Positions 29,220 to 41,544 of a stretch of DNA of 64,000 bases are shown here, one piece after another; positions within the stretch are counted from its first letter, which is position 1, and each line of letters starts with the position of its first letter. The stretch is taken from the NCBI RefSeq assembly GCF_026151205.1, contig NC_087077.1, positions 16,466,983 to 16,530,982 on the forward strand. Reading direction: 5' to 3'. Position numbers and translations under genes: made by a program. Source of the stretch: Bolinopsis microptera. Its lineage: Eukaryota > Ctenophora > Tentaculata > Lobata > Bolinopsidae. A model generated the notes under the pieces. The model was not told where the DNA came from. It made no database searches and saw only the letters and a program-made list of their open reading frames with translations.

Positions 29220-31295
29220 GCCACGTCAAAGTATGAAATGAAATGAGGTATTTATATCCCGCTCATATGATTAACCAACAACACAAGAAAGGTGGTTAAC
29301 CATGTCAGAGCGGCTGACTGTGAGTGAGGTGAGCAAATGTGTAAAAGTGAACAAAAGTATAACTCATTATAAGGCAAAGACAAAATTAAAACATCTTTTA
29401 CTGTAAACCACACTAAAATAAATAGAAGCAGAAACCATACAATACATGTAGGTATAATAAAGGTAAGTACAGTGACATAATCAATAAAAAAGAAACAGAT
29501 CATAGAAAGGCAGAGATCAAGACATAAAATGGAGTGCGGTAACAAATAAAAGCCAAGGTGTCTTGCAAAGTGAAGACAATGGAAAGAAAAAACATCAAAA
29601 CTGACCATATAAATAACATTCGCTTATTGAAACAGTTGGTATCAGTAATTATACATCTCAACATCAGCGGAAGAGAGTTCAATGCAACCGGTGCGTGGCT
29701 TGAGAAACGTCTGTCATCAACTTTGGACTTTTTGTTCTTTGGTATCTTGAGCATGAGATGGTAGTAGCCAGTAGCCATGACCTTCTTATTGAGAGAGGGA
29801 GATACACAAAAGAAACTGGAACGTGGACGAGAGCCTGCAGATTCTGCTGCAACAAGGATAACGTTCAAGGCTTAGAATATCTCCCCTTTTTCGAAGGAAC
29901 AATCATTGAAAATGAAGAACACTGCCTCACTGAATGTCCAATGTACCACTCAGCGAGACTCTCACTGTCGGAAAACCTTAAGAGTCTTTTGCTGCTCAAG
30001 GAATACGGAGCTATCATGAATTCTGCCCATGTGCAAGAACTGGGCAAATTCCTTTGCAACTGTCACCGCATCAGGAACCCGAAAAAGACGCCAATACTGC
30101 CTGTCACCCCATCAGGACTACCAACTCAACAGACATAATACAGATCAACCATCATTATGCAGACTTCACGATCTGTTGTACGAGCATGGAACACTAGTGA
30201 TTACTGTTTCCAGTACGTTGTGACTGTGAGTGGGAGGACTGTTTGAGTATGAATGTGTCTTTTGTGGACTCGCATACTAATATCGCAGTTTAGTGACCAT
30301 TGAAGTTGCCTTTTACTACTTCCTCTTATGTTAAATTATTATTTCAGCAATTATTTCTATTTCGGTTGTTTGTACGGGAGTTAAATTTTAAGTGATTTTG
30401 TTTTAAATTTTCATGATTCTTGAATCTCGAATGTTACTTACTCTAGATATGTTATTCATTCATGTATAGTCGAGACGATGGTGTTAGTGCCATCTCCGAC
30501 AACTTTACGTTTAATTCCGTTTAATTCCGTACAGAGAATTAATGTAATCTAACTTTGATATAACCAGTTGTTTCACCAACATCAATTTAATGCCTTCATC
30601 CAGGTAACGACCAATAGTTCTTAGGTTCATAAATTGTCCAGTTTCATCAAATTTAACACCTAGACTCTTCCAGCTGTCTCCTTTGCACTCCGTGGGTAGA
30701 ATTTCGGTGCTTCCAAATTGCAGTCTGACACTGAGTTCACACTTTTTTAGAACATGGTTCTTTCCTAACACAAGTAGTTCTGTCTTTGTTTCGTTCAGTT
30801 TCATGAAATTGTTCACCACCCATGCTGTTATCTCTGGGGGACATTTGTTTGTTCTGTCTCGGACATCAGTGAACTGTACCACACGGTTTGATTGAAACGA
30901 GATGTAGAGTTGGGAATCATCTCCATAGAGCTGTATATCAAGACCATATTTGGCCGCAATTTTCTGGAGAGCTTTGATATTGAGGATGAAAAGAATAGGC
31001 CTCAAGAGTGATCCCTGGGGAACTCCAAACAAAGCTCCAAGAAAGAAGAAATAGTATCATCAATCTTTACACAGAAGTGTCTTTTCTCAAGTTAGGACTT
31101 TATCCATTGCAGTCCTCTTCCAGTAATTCCATAGGCTTTCATAAGCTTTGTCAGTAAGACTGTGTGGTCGATGGTATCAAACACTGCACTTAAGTCTAGA
31201 AGTACAACTATAACTCTATAATTGTTGGACATCTTTGAGACCAGGTCTTTGAGTTCATCAGCTGTTATCTCAGAGAAGTTATAAAAAAAGTAGCA
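29220..31295 (-). mobile_element. L2/CR1-type LINE relic, interrupted
   Basis: Minus strand. A degraded palm domain runs from about 31280 (LLDLSAVFDTIDHTVLLTKL, followed by a stop where WFKSYL is usual) through FGVPQGSLLRPILF near 31030 and the catalytic LYGDDSQLYISF to KLDYINSLYGI at about 30540. A separate 3' fragment on the same strand near 29590-29770 contains DDRRFSSHAPVALNSLP, matching the GDRSFSxAAPxLWNSLP block at the end of such elements. Stops and frameshifts separate the blocks. The gap between them is occupied by an opposite-strand fragment (29740-30140). Confidence 0.8.
29740..30140 (+). mobile_element. LINE C-terminal fragment inserted in the L2/CR1 relic
   Basis: The plus-strand frame reads LLIERGRYTKETGTWTRAC, then CRFCC, then IENEEHCLTECPMYHSARLS and LGKFLCNCHRIRN. 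This C..C...EEHxLxxCPxYxxxR pattern is typical of the zinc-finger-like C-terminus of non-LTR retrotransposon proteins. No reverse transcriptase is attached, so this is a short 3' fragment, as produced by incomplete reverse transcription. It ends near 30140 with no clear tail. Confidence 0.65.
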
Positions 31296-34020
31296 TCATT
31301 TATTTTATTTTTCGATGCTGATTCCGAAACAGCGTCCCTGAGAAGTTATGAGCAGAAAACTGTTTTGGTAGAAATACGACTTTTGTCCGACAGCACATTT
31401 TTTGTTTGAAGTCATATCTCAAATTTTGCAGATAGAAATTTGCCCAAACTTGCACAGATTATCCGTCTTATAGCCATTTTACTATCTGGAAAGTTTCAAG
31501 AAAATCATATGGTAGGATCCGATAGCAACTATTGTTCGGAAACCCTAATTCCGGATTCGGACAAGAGTCTTGATACACGCTGTATACCTCTTTTCGCGCT
31601 TGAAAAGTGGTATAAAACGTGTATTAAACAAGATTTTCTGTACCCATTTTTAGAGCTTTAGAGGACCTGGTTGTCCGTCGCTCATTGCAATTAAATTACA
31701 TACTCGGTACCCATGCTGGTCGAGGATAAAAATATACGCTAATAGCTCTTACTAGAGCAGCTGGATGCGAGTGAGTATAGTGTGGGAGCATTCTTAAGAA
31801 GTTTCTCGTGCCTAAATGCCTAAATGTGCATTATGCTTAAATCTTAATACTTATGGTGAGGCCCTGAAAATACAAATAGTAAAATGAGTATTTTAAGTCA
31901 GACATCTCAAAGCACCCAGATAAAACTTTTGCGGAATGTTATTATACTATATATTATTAGCCAGCCAGTCACCATATATAATAGGAAACAGGTCGTTTTG
32001 AATATATATTATATATGTTGATTTGACTGGATTAGACGCAGAAGTGCATAGATCGATGCCCAAAAGACGATTGAATTAAAAAGGTGCCAGTGCCACTTCA
32101 AACTACTCCAGAAGATTAACTTGAACATGGCCATGTTAATGTTATGCTGTAATGGGATTAGTTATTGTTATCGAGATTAGTCATTGTTATCGTCTGGTAA
32201 TAACCGCGAGATCTTCACTCTAACACTAACAGTACATTTACCCTATACGAGTTGCTAAGTGAGTTGAGATCTTAGATTCAGAATTAACGTCTACTATGAA
32301 AGGAGTCCTTTCATAGTCGTATTTAAACAGCTCTAGCTACGACACAATTTATGGGTATAAAGCATTTATAAGCATAATATTAATAAAGCATAACACCATA
32401 ACACAAGGATAAAAATAAAAAACTGTCCTGCACTATAATGACTGTGACAATCATTAATCAGTAATACTAATAAGGCATGTTGACCATGACACATGCACGT
32501 GCATCTGCACGTGCGCGCGCGTCAGCACAATAAGCCATATATATAATAAGGCATATATATATATATATGTCATTGAGCCTGAAATTTGCAATCACAGAAT
32601 GATGGTCTTGTACCACCATCCACACCCAACCACTACGTAAATGAACTGGAACTAAATCTCCACCTGCTGATAGATAGACAAGTCCGCACCTGATAGAGCG
32701 ATTATAAACGGACTCGAGTCTTTAATCAGGGTTACCGCAACCTATATTATGGGTTGTGTGATGTGTCTGTGATGTCTTGAAGATTCGATCCAATATATCA
32801 GATCTGCAGCCAAGAAATCTTATTAATATAGTGGAGCGAATCGAATGTAATAACGGTGAATCGTAATTTTGTCAATGGTACCAGATAAAATTGTCTAGTT
32901 ATAAAAATTATAAAGTATAATATGTTCTGTTTCCCCTTTGTATCAAAACCTAAGAGCAGCAAACGAGCAATTATGTCGACTGAATGATTGGCAAATCTTG
33001 AGCCGAAAATAAATGCACGAATGTTTTTGTGGACACGTTTAAAGTGTTCAGTGTTGGGGTGAAAAACAAACTGTGTAGGTTAATCTATATAATTATGTTA
33101 ATTCCGTAGTCTTAAACAAGTTGTTAAACAACCAGTCTGAAAATGTATGTAATTAATATACTAATGGGAATGAAAATGTAATATGGTCATCGATTTGATC
33201 AATTGCAGGGGCTGCATTTAAAACTGCATATAGCATTGTGACACTGACTCAGTACGCCATAAAGTCGAGTACGCCATAAAGTACGTGTCACTGCTTAGAA
33301 GTACGTGTTACTGTTTAGACAGGAGAAGAAGGAGGGGGTAACTGACTGCTTAGTGCTTACCACCCAATTAGGTCCCATTGTAATGATGATTACATCACTG
33401 ATCACAGTGACGACTTCATTTCTACGCCTCACTTAGTTTACAGTTTATGTATACTAGCAGGAACCCGTCTACCCTAAAGTGGTGTCAAGACTCGAGAGAC
33501 TAAAATAATTATTACCTATTTAATTTGCGTTTTTGACACCACTTGGGAGTCCAAATTTTGGGCACTAAAATTCTTATTCCTTGGCCAATTTTTTACTTTT
33601 TCATGCTGATTTGAAGGCCATTAAAGCATTTGACCCAGTCAAAAAAGTTTCAGTTGTATATCTTTTACGGTTTTTGCGGAAAGTCGCGTTAAAGTTGATG
33701 CCATGGTGTCAGTAAAATGGCACGGAACCATATATATCGTCTCGCTTTATATATAGTAAGATTCATCGTTCATCGTTTGTGGCGAGAAAGCTAGAAACGA
33801 CCAGTTCACACGGGACTCTATGTCTAACTCAAACAATATGCAGTATTCAGCAATGGTCACTGTCCAGCTATAAGGTTATACACCCTTGACCCTAAACAAT
33901 ACAATAAATCTAGTAACAGTAGAATTAAACTCGGATGATGATTAATCACTATACATTCGACTATCGCGTGACTTATTTAAACACGTTCTCTAGATCAAGA
34001 TGGTCCTGAGTGACTATTTA
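31296..34020. other. Gene-free stretch
   Basis: No gene recognised. Short repeats only: (TA)n near 32555-32573, a CACGTGCATCTGCACGTGCG run near 32495, and ACGCCATAAAGT twice near 33255-33283. Confidence 0.5.
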
Positions 34021-34023
34021 AAA

Positions 34024-34092
34024 CCACAACCCTAACCCTAACCCAAACCAAATCTTTAACTGAAGCATATGCTAAAACCCTAACCCTAACGA
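34024..34092. repeat. Short interstitial telomere-like CCCTAA repeats
   Basis: Two clusters, about 34030-34045 and 34075-34089, each with two to three CCCTAA units, 30 bp apart. The complement is the metazoan telomere unit TTAGGG. Too short to be a chromosome end. Confidence 0.6.
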
Positions 34093-34365
34093 GAAATTAT
34101 ACCTACTTCCTTATATGGACATATCACGTGATCGAGACAGTTTTTCGCCAATATCTCGCCAGAGGAGCATTTTAACCCCATGTCATGTGGGGTGGTTCGG
34201 AATCAGTGTTTACAAATACATCTATCTTAGGTTGGTCTAAACAATCAGGACTCAGGGGCCCTTTTAGAGATATCTCGAAGAAATCACTCTACACTGGTAC
34301 TTCGAGATTCTTCTATGGCATAATCACCTCAAAAGGCTATGAACGACAATTTATATCACTATCAA

Positions 34366-34450
34366 ACGTTACTGGGCGGTGCTCAGTGTTTCATTCCACC
34401 ATATCTTCGATGGGTGTGTTTATGAACACTAAGCCTGCCAGCCTGGGACC
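34366..34450 (+). repeat. Diverged copy of the GGGCCGCGCTCAGCC dispersed repeat
   Basis: Shares TTACTGGGC-GGTGCTCAG, TCATTCCACC, TTTATGAACA and GCCTGGGACCCC with the tandem pair at 26108-26272, with many substitutions. Confidence 0.6.
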
Positions 34451-37010
34451 CCATCCGCCATGTAGTATCAAACGGTATAAACATTTTGTAGATATGGAGG
34501 GGGATATTTAAAACATATAAGTGATACGAAAGGATTTTATTAGCATATATATAATCAGATAGTCGGAGGGGATATATCATTGTTTATAACTACAAATAGG
34601 GGACCAAAATATAATTATAGTGGTTTTTTATTGTAATTTTCTTACCCTGTTCGACTAAGTTATGAATATTCGTTTAAAAATAGGTTAAATACAGTAATAG
34701 CAGAGACAGACAGACTGAGATACGACCATAATTATCCAAAATATATTCCGTGCCTAACTCACACGAATTCTCAATAATACAAGAAATTCCCGACATTTCG
34801 AACCGAAGATAATATCGAAAAACATGAAATAAAACTAGCTGCTGAGTGCTGGGATATAATTAGAAATGATAAAGAATGATTTTAAAACAAAATGTTCGTT
34901 CACTGTACTTAATGTTCAATCACCAAAATGTGTAATCGCTAGAATATTCCTAAATATTCAATAAATTTATGGTGAGGGAGCCGGGAGGTGATTTATATTT
35001 TTTCACCTTACAGTTGACCCGTGATCAAACCCATTCTCTAATCTGGTAAGATCGAGACACAATAAGATCAAAATAGTACTGTAAAAAATGAACATGAGGT
35101 AATACTCAAGTTACATCCAATATAGCTTCGACATGGATCAACATCATATCACACTAATTACAAGGGTGCCACCAGCCTCATGTAACCTTACGTAATTCGC
35201 TTACCACCATCTACTGTACATCACTTTTCCCAAAATGGATACTGAAAAATGCATCATATACCACTAATACAAATAATAATAGCTGATCAAAGTTAACTGT
35301 CAGTCTTACCTGGGGACCCCAGGCTATTTTATTTATGTTCATAATCATAGAGAATAGAGATTTGGCTGAACGCCGCCCAGTAAGTTACTGAGTCAGTAAC
35401 AGTCAGTCATGAATTAAGTTCGTAATTGATCATAGCGCCAACGATCTTTAACTACTGTTGAACAAATTTCAGTTTAATGGGTTAAATTTTTCGAACATAA
35501 GCGTTGTAATTGTAAACGACTAATCCGATTTGATGGCTCACCATTATCTGGATAAATTGGCAAGAAAAATATGTTTTTACACTTTTGATAGTTCATCGCA
35601 TGTGCATAAAGCAGCTAATTACATAAACAGTCAATTACATAAACAGTTGGTTTATTCCCAAGGGAAATTAGAAAGGCGAAATATTTCACAACATTGGCAG
35701 GCTTGAAGTTGAGAGTTCGGTTAAGCGTAAATTGTATCAAAGGGAAAAATATACATCGTGAACCTACAAAAAACCTACAATTTCTACCATCCACATCGAA
35801 AAAGGAAAGTTTCCACCTGTAAACTTGCCGGGAGTTGCCGGGTACCCTGAGCATTTGACACACTGAGGTACACGATCACTGCTCCCGGAGATACACATCC
35901 CACACCCTAACCGGGGGCCAGCAGCAGTGACCACGCCGCGAGAGAGCTTCAGAAACATGGTATTGTTGCTGCCAATCACCGATATGAAGATGACCCCAAA
36001 ATAGCGGCCCACAATGACAGGTCAACCAATATCGAGATTGTTTGACCGGGTTACCTGTCATAATGTGACCTGACAGGGTGTACATATGACCTGCCATGAA
36101 ACGTCACGGTGAATGGTGCAGCTAGAACCACCCAACCACCCTGGTAGTCATGAAATAGAACCTTTATATACTCCGCAGGACTTACAGGTTGACAAATAAA
36201 ACGATGCTGTTACGTAGGATTACGGAAGCGGAACTTGTCGACTTATTCCTGATTGCCAGGGTTGTCCGGAGCATGTCCAGTTAAATTAGTGATTATCATG
36301 GCATATTGGTGTTAGATTGACAAGAGGGTAGCAGTATTAGACCATGTCAGCTTGATTGGCTGGAGTAACTGCTCTGTTGCAGATTGATTATAGATTGAGA
36401 ATTGTATGCTAATAGTTATTCTACTCCTCCCGTGGTAATATTAATAACAGCTGTTGAATAACTTTCGATATCGCATTCGCGATGTTTGACATGCTCCTTT
36501 ATAAATGTTGATATGACCTGTTGCTGATTCTAGGTAACATGATGTCAAGGTCTGGATCTACTTATAGTTGGTTCGCATAAAATCTAATACGGAGTATGGG
36601 ACTTTTGAGGGCAGAGAGTACCAAACATAAAGCGGGGTTGTCAGCTAAATATGAAGCTTCAAACTTTTGATGTTCAGGAAGATCGGCATTAATTGTTTCC
36701 CAATTACATTCTAACACGGAAGAAAACTGAGCACTAATGACAGAAAAGTCAGGGTAAACATGACAGAACGGGTTACTACGCCTTGACAACGATAATCACG
36801 GCATTCAAGCTACTTCAGTTGACCAGTTAGTCACCATGTCCAGTGTCACAATTACAGTCAACCAGCGTTACACTGATCCTGTCACTACAGTCACAGAACC
36901 TGTAACAAACATCTCCAAAAGTCCAAATAACGATGGCTTCCTTGTGTTTCCTTGGGGAAGGTATACTGATCTCAGTTCACAACCGGTTCATCTGTTCCTG
37001 TTTGCAAACA
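34451..37010. other. Gene-free stretch with one more dispersed-repeat copy
   Basis: A reversed copy of the same dispersed repeat lies at about 35310-35395 and contains the palindrome CCTGGGGACCCCAGG. Three overlapping minus-strand frames at 35615-36097 share no recognisable domain. Nothing else supported. Confidence 0.5.
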
Positions 37011-37087
37011 GCAGGAGTACTCGTTAATGTGTGACGTCACAGCACGTGTGATGACGTCACAGCAGGAATACTCGTTAATGTGTGATG
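37011..37087 (+). repeat. 30-bp direct repeat flanking paired CRE palindromes
   Basis: ACTCGTTAATGTGTGA and its flanks occur twice about 45 bp apart, with GTGACGTCACAGCA and GATGACGTCACAGCA between. The TGACGTCA sites may be regulatory or simply part of the duplication; no gene start is visible nearby. Confidence 0.5.
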
Positions 37088-37287
37088 TTTTCTGGTCAGT
37101 TCAGGTGGGCGCATTTCATGGCCTGCCTGTGAAACCAATTTATCCTGTGAAACAAATTTGTCCTCTATCAGTGTTCCTTACAGTTAACTTAGAGGCTGCC
37201 ATGAATTGGTGATAAACTCAGCATGAAGTATATAACCTGACATCAAACTAAGTGTAATAATCAAAGATTCGGCGGAGAGAGAGAACG

Positions 37288-37544
37288 TCACTGTTCACTG
37301 TTCACTGTTCACTGTTCACTGTTCACTGTTCACTGTTCACTGTTCACTGTTCACTGTTCACTGTTCACTGTTCACTGTTCACTGTTCACTGTTCACTGTT
37401 CACTGTTCACTGTTCACTGTTCACTGTTCACTGTTCACTGTTCACTGTTCACTGTTCACTGTTCACTGTTCACTGTTCACTGTTCACTGTTCACTGTTCA
37501 CTGTTCACTGTTCACTGTTCACTGTTCACTGTTCACTGTTCACT
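37288..37544 (+). repeat. 7-bp satellite, about 37 copies of TTCACTG
   Basis: An essentially perfect head-to-tail array with no variant units visible. It reads in all frames without function; the flanks are unique. Confidence 0.97.
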
Positions 37545-39282
37545 ATTTCTTTCTGACTTAAACCCTGTCACAAAGAACTATATGATATGTTTCATGTACA
37601 GGGCATGTTAATCTAACCAGCTACCTAAACCCTCCTCTAAAACACACGTACTGACATCATGATTAAGGTACGATATAATTTTAATGCCATCCGCTGCTAA
37701 TGCTTGCTTACCAGGATAATGTTTTGCGTCAAGAAAGTATTGAGTATAATCAGAACAATGATAACATTGATAATGATAACATGGATAATACAGAACAATG
37801 ATTTGATTTGAAACGTTCATCAAATAATGAAAAACAATAACATTGAAAAATAATGTAATCATAAGTATGTTTAGGCTCTCTGATAGGTTGGGCTGCCTAA
37901 CGGGATCAAACAATGAGTAATGTTATTCGTGAAATAATAGCATGGCTCACTGTTTTACAAATTTATTTAGAAGAATACTACAGTAGTCTATAGCGACAGT
38001 AGTTTATTACTTCGGTTATAACATCAATACGCTCATCCAGAAAACTTCCTCCCAAAATGAAATTTCCTTGACAACACCATCACCATATCAAACAACAATT
38101 AAATCAAACAATACATCTTACTGCTCGCGGATCTTCCTGGAGTTCTGTACTAACCTGTACTGATCAAGTCGCTACATTAACACCACCAAGCACAAGAATA
38201 TCCAGTCGAAGAGTAATAAATTGATAAACAAAAACACCGAAAACCGCCGAGTAAAAAGCCTGAACATTTGGACAAATACTTATACAAGTACGTACAACAC
38301 GTCTCGTGTAGGCTTAAGAAGTAAGGACAAATGACAAAGGGTTCCGATTTCCAACGTGTCCAATTATAATGATAGCCGAGAGGAATTAGTCATTAGAACT
38401 GCAGTCACTAGACATTACTCATTAAAAATCGGCCATTTTTTGGACAGGTTAATATCACTGCGATCACCATTCTTATCCAACAAATAGTTAAATTACACTA
38501 TTTGAGCCTGGTGTTATCAATCATCACCCAAAATAATACGTTTTTGTCGATTCTATTCCGATAAATGCTGAATATATAGTTTAATTATAGCAATTTCTGG
38601 CAATTATTGTAAAATTAAGTCTGTTTGAATATCCAAGAATGGTGTTTGTGCACCAGATGTTTGAAGAAAAGGATCGGTTGATACCTAACTGAATTATCTG
38701 TAGAGCATTAGTATTACTAATACTAGCTGCTGAAACTTATAGTTGTAATATTAAACTTAAAGGGCCTTACAGTATTTTTACTCGAAACGTTAGCAACTCT
38801 GAACATACTATAGTAAACGTATTTTTTTCCGTAGAAGTTAAATATGGTCCGGTAATGATTGGATTGATTTTCATGTCTACTTTGATTGGTTAACCTTACC
38901 GACAATGTCTAAAAAACCACCAATTTTCAATTGTTGAACTATAGGTCGCCTACTACAGTTAGCTATTACATTTCCATTTTAATTCATCTGTAGCAGGAGT
39001 GAGATTGATTCTTTATGGGAGACGCGGGTATTATGTCTTTACTCGACAGTAAATAGCTCCAAAAAGGGCATATTCAAAGGAAACTCTCAGCTGAAGTGAG
39101 GGGCTTTTACGAAATATATGGCACTCGACACATTTATAATAGTTCAATTAATATTTAAATGTTTATGACATATTATGGCAGGGGCACTATTTTGATTCCA
39201 CCCAAAACAGAAATTTTAACGCTGAAATTTAATGATCAACAGCTGAAATTAAACATTTTCGGCTCGTATATCTTATTCTTAA
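37545..39282. other. Gene-free stretch
   Basis: No coding region, element or array recognised. Confidence 0.5.
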
Positions 39283-39788
39283 TTTTACCAAAACCCATAA
39301 TCATGGGTAGAGTGGACCGCTGCCAGTGTCTCTCTTTCCCAAACAAAAGGAAATGATATTAATTTAATTGACCGTTCTCAAATGCAAAATGATACCGAGA
39401 ATGAAATCGGTCGCTCGCTTTTCCCATTCATTCACGGCTTACGAATTGTAATAATTTTCGATTGATTACATGTCAATCAGATGCTGTAAAAATCTCTTTG
39501 GGTTGCGTTCGGGTCGATACCTAGTATTTCGGAGTAAGGGTGGTAGTTATTACTTATTGCATTAGCTGAAGTTTATTGAATCTTTATTGCCGAGTACAGC
39601 TGCCTTTGGGTAGTTCTTCTTAATCTATTACAATTGTAAATGAATGGGAAAAGCGAGCGACCGATTTCATTCTCGGTATCATTTTGCATTTGAGAACGGT
39701 CAATCAAATTAATATCATTTCCTTTTGTTTGGGAAAGAGAGACACTGGCAGCGGTCCACTCTACCCATGATTATGGGTTTTGGTAAAA
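39283..39788. mobile_element. 506-bp foldback element
   Basis: The left arm (39283 to about 39447) and right arm (about 39626 to 39788) are near-perfect inverted copies. They begin TTTTACCAAAACCCATAATC, pass through GGACCGCTGCCAGTGTCTC and AATGATACCGAGAATGAAAT, and end around CCCATTCATT. About 180 bp of unrelated sequence forms the loop. No coding capacity, so this is a MITE-like or foldback transposon. No clear target duplication seen. Confidence 0.85.
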
Positions 39789-40046
39789 TATCATCTCTTT
39801 TTGATTATAATGTCAGGGTACTTTATAAAGTCGAAATATAAACTGATATCTTCATTATAATAAGGAGGAAGTTTCAACGATTTCGAAATTTTTCCTTTAA
39901 AAACATTTCCTTGTGTTTAGGTAAGCATATCGGTCCATCACTGACTGAATATACCACTTAATACTCATTCAAGTTGACATTAAATTCATATATAATGACA
40001 TTAAACTGTCGTGGCAAAGCAGAATTTGTTGGAAATCACGAATGAG

Positions 40047-40770
40047 CAAAATTCCTTAGTTGTAGTGAACGTACGGAACGTTCACTAAAAATAGTTTGTG
40101 AACGCGTTTGCTAAAAGATTTTAACGTTCGGAACATAAGGAACGTTAATTTCTATTATGAAATTAAAATGCCGGACATAGCCCAATTATCCGGCAAAGTA
40201 CTAGCGTTTCCATTGCCACTTGCCGACAGGATTTGCCACGTTGTAACAGACAATCCAAATGTCAATAAATCTCTACGACGCTTAATCGAAGCTGATTATG
40301 AACACATCATAGGATCATGCTGTGTAACCCACCAGTTCGATCTACTTGCCGAGGATGTCGGGAAGTTGAGCTGGACCAAGGAGACATTGTCGAATTGTAA
40401 CAAAATAGTTACAAATGTGAAGAAACGTTTAGAACCCATTCTCATGTCAATTTGCTAAAACCAGGGGGAACTCGGTTTGCCACCCAGTTTATTATGTTAG
40501 AGAGACTGAAGGGTTCCAAGGATGTCTTGCCAACAAAAGGTGGCTCGAGCTCCATTCCCCCCTACATTCAGAAGGGTTTTGTGTTCACCCGCGGCTTATC
40601 AGGGATATGATCAGCACACGAATCAGGATGTCTGGAAGTTAAAAACTATCGGAAAAATTATCAAAATATTGACTAACGTTCACTAACGTTCACAAACGTT
40701 CACTACAAAATGATTGGAACGTACGTTCAGTACGACTAAGTTCAGCGTTCACTACAACTAAGCAAAATTC
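40047..40770 (+). mobile_element. hAT transposon relic, 708 bp, with TIRs and 8-bp TSD
   Basis: The perfect 17-bp terminal inverted repeat CTTAGTTGTAGTGAACG lies at 40055-40071 and, inverted, at 40746-40762. Both ends are flanked by the identical octamer CAAAATTC (40047-40054 and 40763-40770). An 8-bp target duplication is the hAT signature. Subterminal GTTCACTA/AACGTTC motifs recur inside both ends, as transposase-binding repeats often do. The interior keeps only a piece of transposase. Confidence 0.92.
40168..40609 (+). pseudogene. hAT transposase fragment, frameshifted
   Basis: From the ATG at 40168 the frame reads HVVTDNPNVNKSLRRLIEA, then CCVTHQFDLLAEDVGKLSW and KIVTNVKKRLEPIL, and stops at 40456. 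Reading resumes in another frame at 40461 with PGGTRFATQFIMLERLKGS, ending near 40609. These are the successive blocks of hAT-family transposases (the VTDNxxN and C..H.(L/F)(N/D)LLxEDxGKL region, then GxTRFAT). Both the N-terminal zinc finger and the C-terminal dimerisation region are missing, so the element cannot move itself. Confidence 0.8.
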
Positions 40771-41540
40771 TCACCTTTCGCACGTGCAAACTTTGAGCGG
40801 ACGTTGCATGCGCATCCAATATTGAATCGCCGTAAATTTTTGCATGTAATTGTTTTATATATAGCTTGATAAGCATGCAAAGTTTCAAAGTATTTCAAGA
40901 AGAACTGTAATCACAACGGCACTCTAAAGTTGACAGAAAATGACGAAAACAGCAATTTTCAGTGATTTTAGCAATTTTCTATCAATTTGGGCGTGTCCCC
41001 ACGTGTGCAACTTTTCGATTTTCAACTTTAAAACTAGCCTAATGCACAATTTATACCTATAGGAAGCAGAACTGAGCTCCACAACCCAAGGCATGGCCCA
41101 ACACCAAAGAATACTAAATCGCAAAATTGACGTTTTTATAAAATAATTCTTCAAAAAAGCACAAACTTCAATGACAAATATCTTTATAAAGGAGCAAGCT
41201 AGAAAAACTTTCCGGTAGATTTTCAGAATGCTTAAACAATTATCTAAGGTATAAATTTCCTCAGATTTTGAATAAAATTACTCCTTAATGGGTTAAAATT
41301 AATTTTAAAAGTTATTACTTTGTCAAAAATCAAGTTTTAAAAACGGTTAACTTGATGACGTCATCAAGGGGTGTTTATGACGTCAAATAAATTTTTTATA
41401 CAATGTAAACTAAAGTGTAAACAATTATTTGCAAGACCTGTGGTCGGAAATGGCTGTATCTTTTATACTTTTGAATCTATGGACACTTAAATACAGGCTA
41501 CAATTGACTGGCAAAGCGTCTATCCCTGAATATATATGTA
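40771..41540. other. Gene-free stretch
   Basis: Ordinary AT-rich DNA. Nothing supported beyond the hAT right flank. Confidence 0.5.
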
Positions 41541-41544
41541 TACT

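Noticed and set aside
34024-34092. Chromosome end
   Set aside because: Only a few CCCTAA units, with unique DNA continuing on both sides.
35615-36097. Three overlapping minus-strand frames, one cysteine-containing
   Set aside because: Mutually overlapping, no recognised motif, no clear splice pattern linking them.
37288-37544. Regular array that might suggest a CRISPR
   Set aside because: It is head-to-tail 7-mers with no spacers, in animal DNA.
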